This document shows positions 42,164 through 52,000 of a stretch of DNA of 64,000 nt, one piece after another. Position 1 is the first letter of the stretch; each line of letters starts with the position of its first letter. The DNA comes from CAZFER01 sp964517495 (lineage in GTDB: Bacteria; Hinthialibacterota; Hinthialibacteria; Hinthialibacterales; Hinthialibacteraceae), in contig CAZFER010000025.1 in NCBI GenBank assembly GCA_964517495.1, positions 14,243 through 78,242 of the forward strand. The letters run 5' to 3'. The notes beneath the pieces are model-generated. The model was not told where the DNA came from. It was given only the letters and a program-made list of their open reading frames with translations, and did not search any database. The position numbers and the translations under genes are program-made.

Positions 42164-42772
42164 TTATTGGGGAGTATAACTTTCATTTTTCAAAATCACG
42201 GGAATTAAGGCGGCCAAATAATCAAAAGCCGAATAAAGGGTTGCCAGGCACGCAACACTCATTAAGAGGTTTGCGAGTAAATGCAACCATTCCTGGATTA
42301 CGGAGATGTGAAGAGCAAGGATTCGTAATAGCAGGATGATGATTATCACCGACGCTTGTGAAATGGCTTTGAGTTTTCCACTCCAACGCGCCGCCAGAAC
42401 GATTCCCTTGTACGCACAAACAGTGCGAAGGGTGGAAATAATGGAATCGCGATAGAGAACAGGCAACACAAGGAAAAGAGAGACTTGATCCACAACCGCC
42501 ATGCTCAGGAAGATGGTATCCCGGTAAATACTGTCTGCCATGGGATCAAGTATTTTACCCAAGTCAGTGACTTGCCCATGTTTGCGTGCCATATAACCAT
42601 CAAAAAGATCGGTTAATTCAGAGATTATGACGATAAATAGCAACCAATACCGGGCTCCCGGAATTTGCATATCATAAACAAAAAGGACCGCCATCAATGG
42701 GCTGAGAAAAAGGCGGATCGAGGTTAATAGATTGGGGAAGTTTGAGTGTTTTTTTAACAATTCAAGATACAT
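42164..42772 (-). CDS. CDP-alcohol phosphatidyltransferase (PgsA-like), downstream copy
   Basis: 202 residues with about five membrane helices. Carries the full CDP-alcohol motif: DLFDGYMARKHGQVTDLG then KILDPMAD (DxxDGxxARx8GxxxDxxxD). Enzymes of this family make phosphatidylglycerol phosphate or related phospholipids at the inner membrane. It overlaps the preceding paralogue by 11 bases. The variant DLFDG followed by Tyr and the short size fit PgsA, but which of the two copies makes PGP is not clear. Confidence 0.85.
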   Translation of the reverse strand: MYLELLKKHSNFPNLLTSIRLFLSPLMAVLFVYDMQIPGARYWLLFIVIISELTDLFDGYMARKHGQVTDLGKILDPMADSIYRDTIFLSMAVVDQVSLFLVLPVLYRDSIISTLRTVCAYKGIVLAARWSGKLKAISQASVIIIILLLRILALHISVIQEWLHLLANLLMSVACLATLYSAFDYLAALIPVILKNESYTPQ

Positions 42773-43373
42773 GGTTGGAGTTTTTCTCCCGCATGACTCC
42801 CGATACCGGTGAGTGTTTTGAAGCCTTATAGCCGTAATGAATTAAAGCTAAAATCGTAACCACCGCCGTTAAATATTCCAAAGGTGTAATCGGTAAATCA
42901 ATGGGCTTGAATACGATAATGCACACCGTAAGGAACTGCAACGCCGTGGCGGCTTTCCCCAGAGAAGAAGGATTTACATCGACTTTATGGAAAACCACCG
43001 CAAACATAAACCAGCCGACACTAACGAGAATATCCTTGGCAACCACTGCAATGGCCAGCCAGTCATGAATAAGGCCAAAAACCGCTAAAAGCACAAAAGT
43101 GGCGGTTACAAATAATTTATCGGCCAGTGGATCAAGAATACTCCCCAAGGGAGTTATTTCGCCTCGAATACGGGCTAAATAACCATCAAAAAAATCACTG
43201 ACCACAATGAGGATAAGCGTAATCCTAGCCGCCCATAACATAAACTCGATTCCCGTCAGCCAGTAATATAAGAAAAGAAAAAAGCAGGGGGCCATCAATA
43301 ACCGTAACATTGACAATCCATTCGGCAGATTGATCATACGTAAAAATCTTCCATTCCTTTTTTTATCAAGCAT
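42762..43373 (-). CDS. CDP-alcohol phosphatidyltransferase (PgsA-like), upstream copy
   Basis: 203 residues with about five membrane helices and the motif SDFFDGYLARIRGEITPLG then SILDPLADK. The N terminus RMINLPNGLSMLRLLMAPCF is typical of PgsA (NxPNxLTxxR). It is the more PgsA-like of the pair. The two copies are not nearly identical, so they are an old duplication or carry different functions (PGP synthase against a cardiolipin-type synthase). Confidence 0.87.
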   Translation of the reverse strand: MLDKKRNGRFLRMINLPNGLSMLRLLMAPCFFLFLYYWLTGIEFMLWAARITLILIVVSDFFDGYLARIRGEITPLGSILDPLADKLFVTATFVLLAVFGLIHDWLAIAVVAKDILVSVGWFMFAVVFHKVDVNPSSLGKAATALQFLTVCIIVFKPIDLPITPLEYLTAVVTILALIHYGYKASKHSPVSGVMREKNSNHVS

Positions 43374-43606
43374 TTAATTCACGCTAGTATAAAGTCTAAT
43401 CGTTTGTATCAAAAGCAGAATGCTAAACTAATTATTAATGGCAAGGTGAATATTGAAAACGATAACTAAAATATTAATATATACCGCATATCGTTTGAGT
43501 TGAAACCCCTTGTCTTTCAGGGAAGCCGTAACAGCTTGATTTTATCTGAAATTAAGCCATCCTTATCGTTTACAAGTTCAAATGAATGTGTATGCTTTGG
43601 TAAACC

Positions 43607-43972
43607 ATGCAGGAACAATCACCTATAAAAAAAATCTTCCCCACTATACGGGTATTTTGCTCGTTTATTACCATCCTGATTATGATATGGCTGGCGAGCC
43701 ATCTTTTTATTCGAAGCTGTGGTGGACCCTTTCCCCAAAGAACGAGAGGTCCATTGGCCAAACAAGAGTTTTATGAATTGGGTATTTTGCCGGAATGGGA
43801 GCGAATGCTTATGCCCAGAGACGCCACCACTAATAAGACCTATACAGAAATGATGATTGAGGGGAAAAATTTACCCCCCTTGGAATATGATTATCCCGAT
43901 TTCAGCCAGGCGACACCTCAGATTCCATCTGCAACCACGGTTCCTTCCGCCACACCTTCTGGCGGATCATAA
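43607..43972 (+). CDS. small single-pass membrane protein, hypothetical
   Basis: 121 residues. One hydrophobic segment (about 16-34, VFCSFITILIMIWLASHLFI) then a Cys and a proline/serine/threonine-rich C-terminal tail that likely lies outside. No lipobox fits well (RSC). The ATG at 43607 has a weak ribosome-binding site. No family recognised. It is 63 bases upstream of the aldolase and may share its transcript. Confidence 0.5.
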   Translation: MQEQSPIKKIFPTIRVFCSFITILIMIWLASHLFIRSCGGPFPQRTRGPLAKQEFYELGILPEWERMLMPRDATTNKTYTEMMIEGKNLPPLEYDYPDFSQATPQIPSATTVPSATPSGGS

Positions 43973-44035
43973 TGGATTGACAGGTGGATCATTTTTAATA
44001 AACTCACTTTTAGATCATCTTTAGGAAAAAAGACC

Positions 44036-44761
44036 ATGACCAACATCTTTGAAGCGAAAAACCAAATTGTTGAAATTGGCCGCCGAATGTGGACCAAAGA
44101 ATGGGTGGCCGCCAACGATGGAAATATATCGTGTAAAATTTCAGAGGATGAAATTGTTTGTACACCAACTGGCGTCAGCAAAGGATTCCTTGAAATATCG
44201 GACCTGATTGTGGTGGATGGCGAGGGGCGCAAACGTTCAGGTGGCCCTTTAAATCCATCCTCTGAAATCAAAATGCACCTGTTTGTCTATAAAAAAAGGC
44301 CGGATGTACAAGCCGTATGCCATGCTCATCCCCCTACCGCGACTGGATTTGCGGTTGCCGGATTGTCATTGGACCAATGTGTGTTACCCGAGGTGGTAGC
44401 TTTAATGGGGCAGATTCCTCTTTCTCCCTATGGCCTACCCTCAACAGAAGAAATTCCTCAGGCAATTGAGCCTTATTTAGCCAATCATAGCGCCGTTCTG
44501 CTAGCCAATCATGGGGCGTTGACGTGGGGTAATACCCTTACTCAGGCCTACTATCGAATGGAAACCATGGAGCATTTTGCCAAAATTCTTCTGGTTGCTG
44601 TTCAGCTGGGGAAAGTGAACTTTTTCTCCAAAGATCAGGTGCAGGCTCTGGAAGGATTACGCGATCGTTTTGGCCTAAAAGATCCATTTACAGGCTGTAA
44701 TTTAAACCAATCTTCTTTCCCTGTGCAAACGGGCGATGTAAAAGACGTGAGAAACTATTGA
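44036..44761 (+). CDS. class II aldolase / adducin-type protein (FucA/AraD family)
   Basis: 241 residues. Zinc ligands His96, His98 (CHAHPP) and His159 (NHGALTW) and catalytic Glu77 (PSSEIKMH) are complete. Gly-rich phosphate loop NDGNISCKI and TGVSKG also fit. Members split L-fuculose-1-phosphate or epimerise ribulose-5-phosphate; the exact substrate cannot be read off. AGGA lies 8 bases before the ATG. No kinase or isomerase neighbours. Confidence 0.88.
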   Translation: MTNIFEAKNQIVEIGRRMWTKEWVAANDGNISCKISEDEIVCTPTGVSKGFLEISDLIVVDGEGRKRSGGPLNPSSEIKMHLFVYKKRPDVQAVCHAHPPTATGFAVAGLSLDQCVLPEVVALMGQIPLSPYGLPSTEEIPQAIEPYLANHSAVLLANHGALTWGNTLTQAYYRMETMEHFAKILLVAVQLGKVNFFSKDQVQALEGLRDRFGLKDPFTGCNLNQSSFPVQTGDVKDVRNY

Positions 44762-44764
44762 ATC

Positions 44765-45775
44765 TCAGATAAGTGAACGTTCGGATTTCCGTTCACGCAG
44801 CATTAAGCGTTGAACCGCTTGTTGTGGATTGGCGCCCTGGTAAACGATCGAATAGACTTCTTCTGAGATGGGAATTTCGATGTTGTACTTTTCATTCAGT
44901 GTTGGAATCGCTTGAACAGAGGTTAATCCTTCAACCACCATCCCGATCTCTTCTTCCGCATCTTCCGGTCCATAACCTTTGGCAATCAATTCACCGAACC
45001 GGCGGTTACGGCTGTGGCGGCTGGTGCAGGTGACCACTAAATCACCCAATCCCGACAGCCCTGAGAAGGTTTCCGGGTTTGCTCCCATTTGTTTGCCCAC
45101 CAGGCTGATTTCGTATAATCCACGGGAGATCAAACCCGCCCGGGCATTATCGCCAAATCCGAGTCCGTCTGATATTCCGACCGCAATGGCGATAATATTC
45201 TTAAAGGCGGCGCCAATTTCCACGCCTTTGCGGTCATCATTGGTGTATACCCGAAATCGAGGGGTTTGAAAGACATCCTGAACTTTTTGCGCCAGTGTTT
45301 CATCATGATAGGCGGAAACCACCGTGGTAGGCATTTTTCGCGCCACTTCTTCCGCATGGCTGGGACCGGATAACGCTACAAATCCCGCAATGGGGCAATC
45401 CTTCCAATGCTCTTCCAAAACCTCGCTCATGGTGGATAACGATTGGACCTCGATCCCCTTGGTGACGCTGACCACGATTTTAGTGCATCCCTTGATGCGG
45501 GAGACCAAATGTTGAGCAAACGAGCGTATAAACCTCGAAGGAACGGCTACAACGAATAACTCTGCATTCTCGATGAAGAGAGATTCATCATCGGTAACCA
45601 CAATTTCGCTGGGAACCACAATCTCGGGCAATTTATGGACTAATCGCCGGGTTTTCCGTATTTTTTCCGCTTCCTGATGGTCATTTGACCATAGATAAAC
45701 CTGGTGGCCTTGATCCACCAGCACCATTGCCAGAGCGGTTCCCCATGATCCTGAACCAAAAATACCAATATTCAT
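44765..45775 (-). CDS. gpsA: glycerol-3-phosphate dehydrogenase [NAD(P)+]
   Basis: 336 residues from ATG 45775, giving the canonical start MNIGIFGSGSWGTALA with the dinucleotide loop GxGxxG; a start at 45802 would add nine residues. The catalytic Lys lies in GAAFKNIIAIAVGISDGLG, and GLSGLGDLVVTCTS is conserved. It reduces dihydroxyacetone phosphate to glycerol-3-phosphate for phospholipid synthesis. It converges with the aldolase gene, 3 bases apart. Confidence 0.96.
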   Translation of the reverse strand: MNIGIFGSGSWGTALAMVLVDQGHQVYLWSNDHQEAEKIRKTRRLVHKLPEIVVPSEIVVTDDESLFIENAELFVVAVPSRFIRSFAQHLVSRIKGCTKIVVSVTKGIEVQSLSTMSEVLEEHWKDCPIAGFVALSGPSHAEEVARKMPTTVVSAYHDETLAQKVQDVFQTPRFRVYTNDDRKGVEIGAAFKNIIAIAVGISDGLGFGDNARAGLISRGLYEISLVGKQMGANPETFSGLSGLGDLVVTCTSRHSRNRRFGELIAKGYGPEDAEEEIGMVVEGLTSVQAIPTLNEKYNIEIPISEEVYSIVYQGANPQQAVQRLMLRERKSERSLI

Positions 45776-45965
45776 ACCATCAACCTTATTTGTATTATGC
45801 ATTGAGCCATTAATACACTATATAAGGTTAAATACCGGCTTCAAAGCGAAGTAATCACCAAATTATCTGAAAAATTGATGTTTCTGGATATTGGAACGAA
45901 ATAAATCCCATTAAAATCTCGTAAGGGTTAAATGAGTTAAATTCAAAGCGATAAAAAGATTGACA

Positions 45966-46538
45966 ATGAATGACCGGCAGCATGATGCGGCGATTGTTCA
46001 AAAAGTCCTTTCCGGTGACCGTGATTGTTTTCGCGAGCTGGTTGAAGCATATGGAGGTATTGTTTTTCATATTGCCTATAGTATGACACGCCATTCTGAA
46101 CAGGCACAGGATGCCGTTCAAGAGGTGTTTTATCGCGCGTACCGCCGGTTGGATAGTTTTGATCTCAGCCAATCATTTGGCGCCTGGTTAAGGCGGATTA
46201 CAATAAATTATATGCTTGATCAACGAAAAAAGAGCAGAATCTACGCCGTATCCTTGACAACAGAGGATGATCAGGAAATACCTGTGGTGGATGATACATA
46301 TGATCCACGTGAAAAACACTATCAAAATGAGAGGCAAGCGGCTATTTTGAACGCGCTTGATAAACTTCCGGAAAAGTACCGGATTATATTAGTGCTGAGG
46401 CATTTTGAGAATCTGAGTTATGAGGAAATCGCCGAGACATTGTCGATCCCGTTAGGGACGGTAACCACGCAAATTCATCGGGCGAGAAATAAACTGGCGG
46501 AATTATTACAGCCGTTTCAAAGTGAATTATCAACGTAA
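45966..46538 (+). CDS. ECF-subfamily RNA polymerase sigma factor (second copy)
   Basis: 190 residues from ATG 45966; a TTG two codons earlier is less likely. Region 2 at about 15-85 (FRELVEAYGGIVFHIAYSMT, AQDAVQEVFYRAYRRLDSF) and region 4 at about 125-180 (LPEKYRIILVLRHFENLSYE, IPLGTVTTQIHRARNKL). It is a standard SigW/RpoE-type sigma, more typical than the first one in this window. The probable anti-sigma gene starts 34 bases downstream. Confidence 0.93.
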   Translation: MNDRQHDAAIVQKVLSGDRDCFRELVEAYGGIVFHIAYSMTRHSEQAQDAVQEVFYRAYRRLDSFDLSQSFGAWLRRITINYMLDQRKKSRIYAVSLTTEDDQEIPVVDDTYDPREKHYQNERQAAILNALDKLPEKYRIILVLRHFENLSYEEIAETLSIPLGTVTTQIHRARNKLAELLQPFQSELST

Positions 46539-46572
46539 AACGAAACGCAATACAATCAAAACGAGGCCTATC

Positions 46573-47193
46573 ATGAGCCGGAAAGAAAACGGTAGCTGGA
46601 ATAACGAATGGTTTAATGATGAGCATTCAGATCGGCAGAATGAATTAGCCCATCCCCTGCCGGATGAGGTTTATCACGCTCTGATGCGGGAAATCGATGA
46701 AGCATTAAATACAGTCCAGTTTCCCGCTCCACCGGATAATCTTGTTGATGATGTGATGAACTACATTGAAAAACGTGAAGCACAGCGTTCGCTGATCTGG
46801 TGGATTCCAGGATTGACACCATTGTTAAGCGTTTTTAAAACCGCATGGCGCTATTTATCGGATATTCGTTTGCCTTGGACGCTAAAACCGGAATTCATCC
46901 CGGTTGCCATGACCCTCGCGATCATTATTTGGAATATCCTGATTGCTCCCCAGGTACAGGCGGGGAAAGTTGATCCATATGTTCATAAAGTCAATCAAAT
47001 GGTGGATTCGTTGATCCTTAAAGGTGAAACCATCACCAATCATCTTACCTCCCGGGTTAATTCATTCACGTCGGATTTAATTGGTGAACCGATTGCACCA
47101 CCGCCGCGCGGAGAAAATACGGAGAATATGACAGAAACGGAATCGGGTATTCGTAAGATAAATATGAAGATTAACAAAGGAATCACCACATAA
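46573..47193 (+). CDS. single-pass protein, probable anti-sigma partner
   Basis: 206 residues from ATG 46573 (GAGG 7 bases upstream; earlier frame start at 46522 overlaps the sigma gene). Residues 1-100 are hydrophilic with ELAHPLPDEVYHALMREIDE; one membrane helix lies at about 112-130 (FIPVAMTLAIIIWNILIAP), then a soluble tail of 70 residues. No canonical zinc motif. Position after the sigma factor and layout suggest an anti-sigma factor; this is inference. Confidence 0.6.
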   Translation: MSRKENGSWNNEWFNDEHSDRQNELAHPLPDEVYHALMREIDEALNTVQFPAPPDNLVDDVMNYIEKREAQRSLIWWIPGLTPLLSVFKTAWRYLSDIRLPWTLKPEFIPVAMTLAIIIWNILIAPQVQAGKVDPYVHKVNQMVDSLILKGETITNHLTSRVNSFTSDLIGEPIAPPPRGENTENMTETESGIRKINMKINKGITT

Positions 47194-47220
47194 CAATAAG
47201 AGCTGCTGGAGAAGAACGAA

Positions 47221-48111
47221 ATGAAATCCAATAAGCACCACCAAAAAAGCCCCTGGTTGGCCGGCCTTTTATCGCTGGTTCCCGGCTTGGGGCAAATTTA
47301 CAACGAGCAAATCATCAAAGGCATATTAATCTTTTTCTTATTATTGGGTTCGTTCGTGTTAATGGTGATTATTCGTACACCCATGTTTTTGCATCCTGCG
47401 TATTGGTTTCCCTTCTTCCCCTTTTCAATTGGAGATTACCACAATGGTTTGTTTCATTACGAACATGGCATTGGGCGATTCACGCCGATTATCTGGTTGT
47501 TTATCGTCGTGCCGATTATCTATATTTATGCCATAACGGATGCGGTTGTCAGTGCGAAGAATATCAATCTAGGAATTATTCCACCTGGAGAGACACCCCG
47601 CCAGCACCCACCATCCTCAAGGGAGGCCACCATGAACCACACAAACGCGCAGGATGCCCTTCGGCAATCCACTCAAGCGGCGATGGGTAATACACCCAAC
47701 CACACATCTGAAGAAGAATCGAAACTGAAGAAAAAGAGGAAAATCAGTGGATTGACAGCCAAACTATTCTTGGGGGCGGTTTTGATTTTTGTTGGACTAG
47801 CATCGATATTAAATGAACTTGATATCCATGTGTTAACCTACCATACCTGGGAAGTGATTTGGCCGCTTATTCCCCTGCTTTTGGGGTTGAAAATGCTGAA
47901 GGATTATTTGCGGGATCTCGACCAGGGCCAATTTATTCTGGGATTGGGTTTTACCGCCATAGGAACGATCTTTGTTTGTGAGAATTGGAACATTTTCCCC
48001 TTATGGAGTGAAGTGATTATTGAATATTGGCAGGTTGTCTTGATTATTGTTGGACTGGTACTTATTGTTCAAGATTTTCATGAAAAACGCAGACGAACCC
48101 GAACAAATTAA
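47221..48111 (+). CDS. membrane protein with TM2-like N terminus and LiaF/DUF5668-like C terminus
   Basis: 296 residues. First part (about 8-110): SPWLAGLLSLVPGLGQIYNE, the signature of TM2/DUF5683-type proteins, with three helices. A His/Gln/Ser-rich linker (about 118-165) is followed by a second part with four helices (about 178-285) including IWPLIPLLLGLKML, as in DUF5668/LiaF-like proteins. In Bacillus, LiaF-type proteins curb envelope-stress sensing; here the gene lies between an anti-sigma-like gene and a PspC gene, which points to the same topic. Confidence 0.75.
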   Translation: MKSNKHHQKSPWLAGLLSLVPGLGQIYNEQIIKGILIFFLLLGSFVLMVIIRTPMFLHPAYWFPFFPFSIGDYHNGLFHYEHGIGRFTPIIWLFIVVPIIYIYAITDAVVSAKNINLGIIPPGETPRQHPPSSREATMNHTNAQDALRQSTQAAMGNTPNHTSEEESKLKKKRKISGLTAKLFLGAVLIFVGLASILNELDIHVLTYHTWEVIWPLIPLLLGLKMLKDYLRDLDQGQFILGLGFTAIGTIFVCENWNIFPLWSEVIIEYWQVVLIIVGLVLIVQDFHEKRRRTRTN

Positions 48112-48143
48112 ACGTACGATATATATTGGAAGGAGTTGTACTC

Positions 48144-48656
48144 ATGAACCATCATCCGGAAATGCAGTCAAACGCGTTTCAAACGCCAGCCGATATAGAG
48201 CGAGTTGCAGAAGAACTAAAGCAATGCGAACAAACTCATAGGCGTATAAAAGACATCGAAAAAGCCATGTCACAACGGCCTGACATTTCGCCGGAAATAC
48301 TGGAAACCATCAAAAAGGCAGCAGCGCAGCAGCTTCAGGACGAAGTGTATGATGTCATTCATCGTTATACGATGGATGACTTTTCTGAATCCCAAACTGA
48401 TTCAAAAGAAGAAATATACGAAGAAAAAACCGATACCCGAGAAAAAACTGAAACCGGACCGAAAAAAAATGTAAAGAGACTCTTCCGCTCAAACAAAGAT
48501 AAAATGATATCCGGCGTATGCGGCGGTCTGGCGGAATATCTCAATATCGACAGCACCATCGTAAGGGTGGCGTTTGTGATTTTGACGGTGTTTTACTTCC
48601 TTGGCCTGATTGCCTATATCGCCTTGCTTTGTATTGTTCCACAACGTGAGGATTGA
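48144..48656 (+). CDS. PspC-domain protein
   Basis: 170 residues from ATG 48144, preceded by AAGGAG 9 bases upstream. Residues 1-100 are hydrophilic and partly helical; the PspC domain (about 108-168) reads RLFRSNKDKMISGVCGGLAE, YLNIDSTIVRVAFVIL and ends in a membrane helix with IVPQRED. PspC proteins take part in the phage-shock/envelope-stress response. The PspC domain is C-terminal here, with an added helical front part, whereas it is usually N-terminal. Confidence 0.88.
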   Translation: MNHHPEMQSNAFQTPADIERVAEELKQCEQTHRRIKDIEKAMSQRPDISPEILETIKKAAAQQLQDEVYDVIHRYTMDDFSESQTDSKEEIYEEKTDTREKTETGPKKNVKRLFRSNKDKMISGVCGGLAEYLNIDSTIVRVAFVILTVFYFLGLIAYIALLCIVPQRED

Positions 48657-48721
48657 GTGTTGTGGTATAATGATTTTAATTGACAATATAAACACATGTA
48701 TGGTTTGGATGATGAGACACC

Positions 48722-49039
48722 ATGAGTAAACGACGGGAAGATTATCAGAAGGGGATTGACCGCTTGTGTGGGTATTTGGATATCCTGCTGAAAGAGAAAA
48801 CCAAAGACGAGGATGGGCTTTGGAAGGAGATCAAAGCGATACGGGTTTTGGGGCAAATGCAGGTTGAGATTGATTTTCATACGCTTGCAGAGAACAAGGA
48901 GGATGAATTCTTCTTTCTGCTTCGGGAAGAATACCGGCGCTATGATGATGTTCTTCCGGAACGGGTGTCCATACAACTCATCCCTGGTTCACATGATGAT
49001 CCCAAAAAGCTCGATCAGTTGACGACGCTCAATCCATAA
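48722..49039 (+). CDS. small hypothetical protein after the PspC gene
   Basis: 105 residues, charged, mostly helical (RREDYQKGIDRLCGYLDILL, HTLAENKEDEFFFLLREEYR). No family recognised. A 65-bp gap to the PspC gene and same direction suggest the tail of the sigma operon. It converges with the giant protein gene 12 bases away. Confidence 0.55.
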   Translation: MSKRREDYQKGIDRLCGYLDILLKEKTKDEDGLWKEIKAIRVLGQMQVEIDFHTLAENKEDEFFFLLREEYRRYDDVLPERVSIQLIPGSHDDPKKLDQLTTLNP

Positions 49040-49051
49040 CCAGCTTTCAGT

Positions 49052-52000
49052 TTATCGAATTCGCACCACTCTTCGATGGTGCTGATCGGTAACTAAAATC
49101 CTTCCATCATTGGTATACGTAATACCAATAGGCCGCATTAATTTTTGTCCGGAGTAGTCCGCCGTGATTTTTCCGGAGAGTTCACCTTTGGGTGTATAGA
49201 TATGGACACTGCCTTCGGCCGGATCGGTCATGTAAACGGTGCCATCCGGTTTGCATGTAACATGGCCTTCAAATCCGACACTGCCATCCCACTCGGTTTG
49301 GATAGGCCACATCTCGATCAAGTCACCTTTTGGTGAGTGGATTTTCAAGCGCTTATTTCGGCTATCCAAGACGATGACGTTGCCATTGGGCATAACGTCA
49401 ATCCCAACCGGTTCGCGGAAAGCGTTATCTGAATTACCGCCGCCGACATCGCCCCAGGTTTGGTTTAACTGTCCATCCAGCGTCATGACTTTGATTTGAT
49501 GGTTGCCGGTATCGGCAATATACAACACACGCCACATGGGGTGGAACGCAATGCCTCGCGGGCCATAAAACCCAAGTTTGGCATCGCCGATGAAGGTGCC
49601 GTTTTTGTCAAAGCGCACAATTCGCTGGTTCCAGGTATCGGATATATAGAAGTCTCCATTTTGGGGATCGATGGCAATGTCGTTGGGTTCTTTGAATTCA
49701 TTCTGGCTATCGCCCTCTTCACCCAGCTGCCATTTATAGGAGCCATCCGGCTTAAAGCATTGAATGCGATGATTAAGGGTATCCACCACCAGGAAATCGC
49801 CATTGACGTTTTGCTCGATCCCGCGTGGTTCATTGAACTGACCATTTCCAAAACCGAGACCTCCTTCAAACATGGAAATACCTGTTGATTCTGGCTGCAT
49901 GGCAGGAGGAAGAGCCGGTTGTTTGGCGGATGAGGAGATGTCGTAAGCTGAATTTAAATCCCTCTGAATATGAAATATGGATGTTTGGCCGTGACGGAAG
50001 GTGAGTTTAAAGATATCCCCCCATTCTTCAAACCGCTTTAAGGAGCTGCCCGCTTTTTGCCGTTCCAGGGTTCCGAAGGTAAGGTATTCGCTGCTGTGGC
50101 GTCCCAGCACGCGCAAGACAGTCTCTTTATTTGGTGATTGAAATACGGTTTTAAGTGCCTGCACGCGCAGGTGTTTAGTGTTATTGAAATGGATGCGCTC
50201 ACCAGCGTGGTGTTCCCACCCCAGCATGGCGGGCAAACCGGTATTGGTTGAAAAACGCGACGAGCCGAAATAACTGGAACCATGCGCTTCCACAATATTG
50301 GGGGTTCCATCCACAAATCGGTTCAGCCACAGAATCGCACAATAGTCGTCGTAATCCTCGGCCTTGATCCATTCAATGGCATTCAGGGTGGGAGGGTTCC
50401 CTTTTACGCTGTGGCCTCGGGCGCCATGTGATAAAGTCACCACTGCCGGGGCAATAATGGTGAAGGGCAAGGATATTAGTAATAATAAAATAAAAGGAAT
50501 CAAGAAGAGTGTTCGTGCCGTGACAATAAACGCATTATTCACTTTGGCGCCGATTGTTTTTAACGAATCCCAGGCATAGCCGATACTCAAGGCGGCGAAG
50601 ATCGCCAGATAGCGCCACACTTGGATATTGAATTTAAAGGCGGTGTTCCAGCGATGGGTGGGTTCGGCCCAGGTTTTCTCATTAATATAAAAGATCTCGA
50701 TGCCCAGTGATAATCCCAAGCCCAATACACCGAGAAGATAGGCGTACGTTCGGCGAGAATCGTTTTTCTTGTTCCACAATAATAAGAAGAGCACCATTAA
50801 AAATGGCAAAAACAAACCAACAATGCGGTAATCCATCGGCAAAATCTTGCCTTGATACGCGCCTTGAAATGGATGGGGTGCGGGGAAATCAAAGGGATTG
50901 GTTCGAGTGGCATAAAGGGCCAGTGCCACACATAGCATGTAAAAGATGGCAAATAAGAAGGTGCGAATCAGGGAGATTCCACCGTTACGCCTGGCCACTG
51001 CCAGCAGGATAACGGAAACCACAATGGGATAAAGAATATGCGCCCAGAAACCTAAATACACTTTAACGGGTGTATTGCCTTCGGTCATCAGGTTGATGTC
51101 ATTGACACGCGAAACAAAGTTGAAGTGAAAGGGGAGGTAGAGAAAGACCGCTGCGATCAAGACTGTTGCAAAATGGCCGATGGGGAAGCGCAATAGTGAT
51201 TGCAAGGTTTCCGCGCTCATCCATCGTGGGCGAGCCAAACGGTTGTTGAGAAGTTCCGATTCACGCCAGAATTTCACACCGACAATAAATAGCAATCCCA
51301 ACATCAATCCTGGCATATCCCAGGTGTTGGTACAAATGACGGTTCCCAGTAGCAAACCCAGCCACAGGACTTTACCACTAATATTAAAGAAACTGGAATC
51401 ACGCCGTGGTTCGGCAAAATACGCATAGAGGACCACTAAAAAGGCCAGGGAGAAGGGGGCGACCAATAAATGGGCGTGGAGGTCCATGTAAAGCTGAGTC
51501 CAATAGGGGAACTCACTGGCCACACTGCCTAGAAAGATATCTGTGCGGGATTGCCAGAAGACTAAATCCCAGTTCAGGTTTTGAAGGGTTTGCATCATCC
51601 CTTCTGTTGCTAAACCCACATAGGCCATCAATGAAAACCACATCCATTTGATGACGATCCCGATCCCTTTCAGCCAGTCCCAGAAGCCGGCTTCACCGAT
51701 TTTGGAGAACCATATGGTGGTTCCATCATGACCAAATAAGGCGTTACGCACAAGATTGATGAAGCTGATAATGTGTCCTGAAAAGAGAGCCAAATACAAG
51801 GCGAGGAAGGATAGAAATTTCTTTCGGCTTAACGCATAGGCCAGGGCGAATATGCTTAAGCCGATCAATGCGGATACGGTGGTACCAGCAAGGTTGAAAA
51901 CATAGGCTGCTGGTAAATCAACGAGTTTTCCGACAATTGAAAAGACAGCCTGGCCGTAATAGTAATAATTAACCCAATAATCGGAAATCCAGGGATCCTC

